Positions 61,180-64,000 of a stretch of 64,000 nucleotides of DNA are shown in pieces. The DNA comes from an uncultured Oscillibacter sp. Its GTDB lineage: Bacteria; Bacillota; Clostridia; Oscillospirales; Oscillospiraceae. How positions within the stretch are numbered: the first letter of the stretch is position 1; every line of letters starts with the position of its first letter. The notes below the pieces were generated by a model. The model searched no databases and was not told where the DNA came from. It was given only the letters and a program-made list of their open reading frames with translations. Made by a program: the position numbers and the translations under genes. The stretch spans positions 1 to 64,000 of the forward strand of contig CAJUQM010000003.1 in NCBI GenBank assembly GCA_910588005.1. The letters run 5' to 3'.

Positions 61180-63208
61180 GTCCGGCTTCTTTCCCCGGCT
61201 GGCTCTGGTGAATCTGGCCCGGAACGGGCGGTACTACGGGCCTTACCTTCTCTCCTGCGGCGGCGTGGCAGCTATGTACTACATTCTCCGCTTCCTCTCC
61301 GGACATGAGACCCTGAAGACCGTCCGGGGTGCCATGTACCTCCAGTCCCTGAGCGACGTGGGCTGCTTTGTGGTGGCCCTCTTTGCCGCTGTGATCCTGC
61401 TCTACGCCAACAGCTTCGTTATGAAGCGGCGGCAGAAGGAGCTGGGCCTGTATAACATTCTGGGCCTGGAAAAGCGCCACATCGCTCTGGTGATGTGCTG
61501 GGAGACGCTGCTGTGCGCCGCCGCAGTCATCGTGGGGGGGATCCTCGCGGGCATTCTCCTGTCCAAACTGATGCTGCTGGTGGTTTTGAAAATGTCCCGC
61601 CTGCCCGTGCTGTTCGGCTTTTCCATCAGTCTGCCGGGGGTCTGCCAGACGGCCGTCCTCTTTGCCGCGCTGATGTCCCTGACGCTTTGCCGGAACCTCT
61701 TTCAGCTGTACCGTTCCAAGCCGGTAGAACTGCTTCACAGCGAGCACACCGGAGAGCGGGAACCCCGGACCAAGTGGCTGCTGGTGCTCATCGGCCTCGC
61801 GGCCCTGCTGGGGGGCTACGGCCTCTCCTTTACCATGAAAAGCTCCATCGTGGCCATGGCCTTTTTCTTTCCGGCAGTAGCTCTGGTGATGGTGGGCACT
61901 TACTGCCTGTTTACCGCCGGGTCCATCGCTCTGCTGAAACGGCTGCGGGCCAACAGGGATTTTTACTACAAGACAAATCACTTTACCGCTGTCTCCGGAC
62001 TGCTCTACCGCATGAAGCAAAACGCCGTGGGTCTGGCCAATATCTGCATCCTCTCCACCATGGTTTTGGTGACGGTGTCCACTACCATCTGCCTGTACAT
62101 CGGCCTGGACCGGGCCATGGATGAGATGTTCCCCTACGACATCGAGTTCCTCCAGGATCTGGACCGGCAGCCCGGGGACTCCATGTCTTACCTGGAGGAG
62201 GTGCGGCGGGAGGCGGCCTCTGAGGGAGAGATCCAGGACCTTCAATATTATAACCGCTACTGGGTGTACTGCGGGTGGCGCAATGGGGTGCTGTCTTTGA
62301 ATATGAGTCCTGGTACCCAGCGGACGCTGCTGGAGATTGTGACGGCGGAGGACTACGCCCGCCTGACCGGCCGGGCCGTCAGTCTGGCTCCGGGTGAGGC
62401 ACTGGTTCATGTCGTTGGCCTGGAGAACTTTCCCGCGGACTTCCGGATTGCCCGGTTCAACGACGAACATCCCGCCTCATATATCGAATCCCCCTCTGAC
62501 CTGGAGGGATACTCCTTCCACGTCCAGGGCGAGATTACTGACCCCATCCGTCACGCCACCACCATCCTGCTGAGCAACGAAGAGGCGGAGCTGTTCCTGG
62601 TGGTGGCGGACCAGGAGACGGCGGAAAATCTCATGGCCATGGACCGGGACCGCACTGGCCGCCAATTCCGTGTCCAGATGAATCTGCCCGGGGAGGATTA
62701 CAGGGAAAAGCTGGCCCAGACCGAGGACCTGGTGTACCGCTTGAGCCTGCGGGAGGGCGGCATCAGCTTCGTCAGCAAGCAGGAACAGGCCGTGGAGTAC
62801 TACGCCATGTACGGCGGCTTTTTGTTCCTGGGGGTATTCCTTGGCATCCTCTTCCTCATGACCACCGTCCTCATCATCTACTACAAGCAGATCTCCGAGG
62901 GCTACGAGGACCAGCGGCGCTACCACATCTGCCGCCAGGTGGGCATGACGGAGAAGGAGGTCAAGGCCTCCATTCACAGCCAAATTCTGCTGGTGTTCTT
63001 CCTGCCCCTGGGGACGGCGGGGGTCCACGTGCTGGCGGCCTTCCCCATGCTCTCCCGGATGCTGGAGCTGTTTAACCTCCACAATGTAAGGCTGTTCGCC
63101 CTCTGCACGGCCGGGACCATGCTGGCCTTCTGCGTCATCTACGCCCTGGTCTATGGACTCACAGCTCACGCCTACGACCGGATTGTGGGCAGCGAGGCGG
63201 GACGCTGA
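61172..63208 (+). CDS. BceB-like FtsX-type permease
   Basis: A 678-residue permease with ten predicted helices: four near the N-terminus (to about 240), one at 290, and, after a large external domain of about 200 residues (QDLDRQPGDSMSYLEEVRRE to TEDLVYRLSLREGG), the final set. This layout is diagnostic of BceB. ATG 61172 overlaps the ATPase end by 8 nt; an in-frame GTG lies 9 nt upstream. Confidence 0.9.
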   Translation: MRKSGFFPRLALVNLARNGRYYGPYLLSCGGVAAMYYILRFLSGHETLKTVRGAMYLQSLSDVGCFVVALFAAVILLYANSFVMKRRQKELGLYNILGLEKRHIALVMCWETLLCAAAVIVGGILAGILLSKLMLLVVLKMSRLPVLFGFSISLPGVCQTAVLFAALMSLTLCRNLFQLYRSKPVELLHSEHTGEREPRTKWLLVLIGLAALLGGYGLSFTMKSSIVAMAFFFPAVALVMVGTYCLFTAGSIALLKRLRANRDFYYKTNHFTAVSGLLYRMKQNAVGLANICILSTMVLVTVSTTICLYIGLDRAMDEMFPYDIEFLQDLDRQPGDSMSYLEEVRREAASEGEIQDLQYYNRYWVYCGWRNGVLSLNMSPGTQRTLLEIVTAEDYARLTGRAVSLAPGEALVHVVGLENFPADFRIARFNDEHPASYIESPSDLEGYSFHVQGEITDPIRHATTILLSNEEAELFLVVADQETAENLMAMDRDRTGRQFRVQMNLPGEDYREKLAQTEDLVYRLSLREGGISFVSKQEQAVEYYAMYGGFLFLGVFLGILFLMTTVLIIYYKQISEGYEDQRRYHICRQVGMTEKEVKASIHSQILLVFFLPLGTAGVHVLAAFPMLSRMLELFNLHNVRLFALCTAGTMLAFCVIYALVYGLTAHAYDRIVGSEAGR

Positions 63209-63215
63209 TTCCCGG

Positions 63216-63247
63216 TGTCCCCGGCGGTTTGAGAACCGCCGGGGACA
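63216..63247 (+). terminator. Strong terminator after the BceB gene
   Basis: TGTCCCCGGCGGTT and AACCGCCGGGGACA, TGAG loop, followed by TATTTCTTTC. Confidence 0.88.
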
Positions 63248-63362
63248 TATTTCTTTCAAAACTGTTAGATTTCAGAAAGATTGCAGACAGATTTCGGTGA
63301 TATCTTTAAAAACGGGGACAGGGAGCCGCTTGGAGATGCAGAGGAAAATGCAGCGGCTCCTC

Positions 63363-63391
63363 TTGACAAACTGTATTAACTGTATTATTAT
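63363..63391 (+). promoter_or_regulatory. Promoter of the GT4 gene
   Basis: -35 TTGACA (63363-63368), 17-nt spacer, -10 TATTAT (63386-63391). Direct repeats CTGTATTA (63371 and 63380) and an inverted repeat GTATTA-N7-TAATAC (63382-63400) overlap the -10, so a repressor site is likely. The leader to 63508 has no gene. Confidence 0.75.
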
Positions 63392-63508
63392 ATCTAATAC
63401 ACTAGTACAGTGGTACACAGTAGACATAAATTTTTTGTCAGTCCTTGAAGAAAAAAACTCCGCCATCTCGTATAGATGGATAGAACAATGCGAAATGAGG
63501 GACCCTAC

Positions 63509-64000
63509 ATGAAAATATTAATCACTTCCGACTGGTACAGCCCCGCCGTCAACGGGGTGGTCACATCGGTGAAGAACCTGCGCCGGGAGCTGGAGCGGCG
63601 GGGGCATGAGGTCCGGGTGCTGACCCTCTCCCAAAACCGCCGCTCCTGGGAGAAGGACGGCGTGACCTATCTCGGCTCCATTGCCGCCGGCCTGGTATAT
63701 CCCGGCGCCCGCCTGCGCACGGCCCTGGCCGGAAAATGGGTGCGGGAGCTGATCGCATGGCGTCCAGACGTGGTCCACTCCCAGTGCGAATTCAGCACCT
63801 TCTTCCTGGCCCGCCGCATCGCGGAGGAACTGGACGTCCCCTTGGTTCACACCTACCATACGGTATATGAGGACTATACCCACTATTTCTCCCCCAGCGT
63901 CCGCTTCGGCAAGCAGGCGGTGGCCGTGTTCTCCCGCTGGGTAGCGGCCCGGACGGACTGTCTCATCGCCCCCACGGGCAAGGTGCGGATGCTGCTCCAG
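63509..64000 (+). CDS. GT4 glycosyltransferase, partial
   Basis: The first 164 residues of a family 4 glycosyltransferase: ITSDWYSPAVNGVVTSVKNL, VVHSQCEFSTFFLARRIAEE and HTYHTVYEDYTHYF, like 1,2-diacylglycerol 3-glucosyltransferases. ATG 63509 follows GAGGG. The catalytic C-terminal half lies beyond the window, so the lipid-glycosylating role is inferred. Confidence 0.88.
   Translation, partial: MKILITSDWYSPAVNGVVTSVKNLRRELERRGHEVRVLTLSQNRRSWEKDGVTYLGSIAAGLVYPGARLRTALAGKWVRELIAWRPDVVHSQCEFSTFFLARRIAEELDVPLVHTYHTVYEDYTHYFSPSVRFGKQAVAVFSRWVAARTDCLIAPTGKVRMLLQ

Noticed and set aside
1..64000. CRISPR arrays, rRNA operons and classical riboswitches
   Set aside because: No regular spaced repeats, no rRNA-like sequence and no riboswitch core that I could recognise; the fluoride riboswitch was looked for before the CLC gene and not seen.

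Overview
The window looks like a chromosome segment of a GC-rich, spore-forming, Gram-positive anaerobe of the Clostridia, most likely Oscillospirales (Flavonifractor/Oscillibacter-like). This is inferred from a Tn1549-like Firmicutes conjugation module, a SpoVAD protein, a CsaB-type cell-wall pyruvyl transferase, a BceRSAB-type system and strong AGGAGG ribosome sites. No rRNA, CRISPR array or intact prophage is visible.

Region 1 (1 to about 19300) is the end of an integrative conjugative element. Read leftwards from parB it holds accessory genes, a PAPS-reductase-like protein, a DnaD/RepA-like DUF6017 protein, PcfB, the VirD4 coupling ATPase, Maff2, a VirB6-like membrane protein, PrgI, the VirB4 ATPase, an NlpC/P60 hydrolase, DUF4315, DUF4366, topoisomerase III, a Cys-rich protein and an ArdC/LtrC-like metalloprotein cut by the window edge. 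A lone rightward gene (3439-3759) has its own promoter. At the right end lies a large serine recombinase that has lost its catalytic domain, followed by tRNA-Pro(GGG).

Region 2 (19.4-39.7 kb) is mixed chromosomal content: a PaaI thioesterase, a 5'-nucleotidase, a HAD phosphatase, a divergent pair of DUF4330 and a glycosyltransferase-CsaB fusion, an operon of E2-like acyltransferase / CLC-F-type fluoride antiporter / DUF421, a small lysis-like module (ribbon-helix-helix-S24 protease repressor, small ORF, GH24-SLH endolysin) with repeated operators, PepD, and an ABC importer with a DUF3798 lipoprotein.

Region 3 (39.8-52.2 kb) is a mostly co-directional housekeeping run: smc, three small zinc-ribbon membrane proteins, ftsY, rph, rdgB, a zinc-ribbon protein, yhbY, a nadD-yqeK fusion, an LCP protein, rsfS, a SprT/YgjP-like metalloprotease and a PurO-type IMP cyclohydrolase.

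Region 4 (52.2-64 kb) has a zinc-ribbon protein, an alpha/beta hydrolase, a CmpB-type membrane protein, a family-4 uracil-DNA glycosylase, an ECF sigma factor with its putative anti-sigma, a DUF4230 protein, SpoVAD, a BceRSAB-like antibiotic-sensing module whose kinase is frameshifted by an 11-bp tandem duplication, and the start of a GT4 glycosyltransferase with its own operator-like promoter.

No single clearly new system is proven. The best candidates are the self-cleavable RHH-S24 repressor controlling an SLH-anchored endolysin (30.6-31.9 kb), the terminator hairpin that buries the DUF421 ribosome site, the duplicated kinase segment, and the zinc-ribbon membrane triplet between smc and ftsY.
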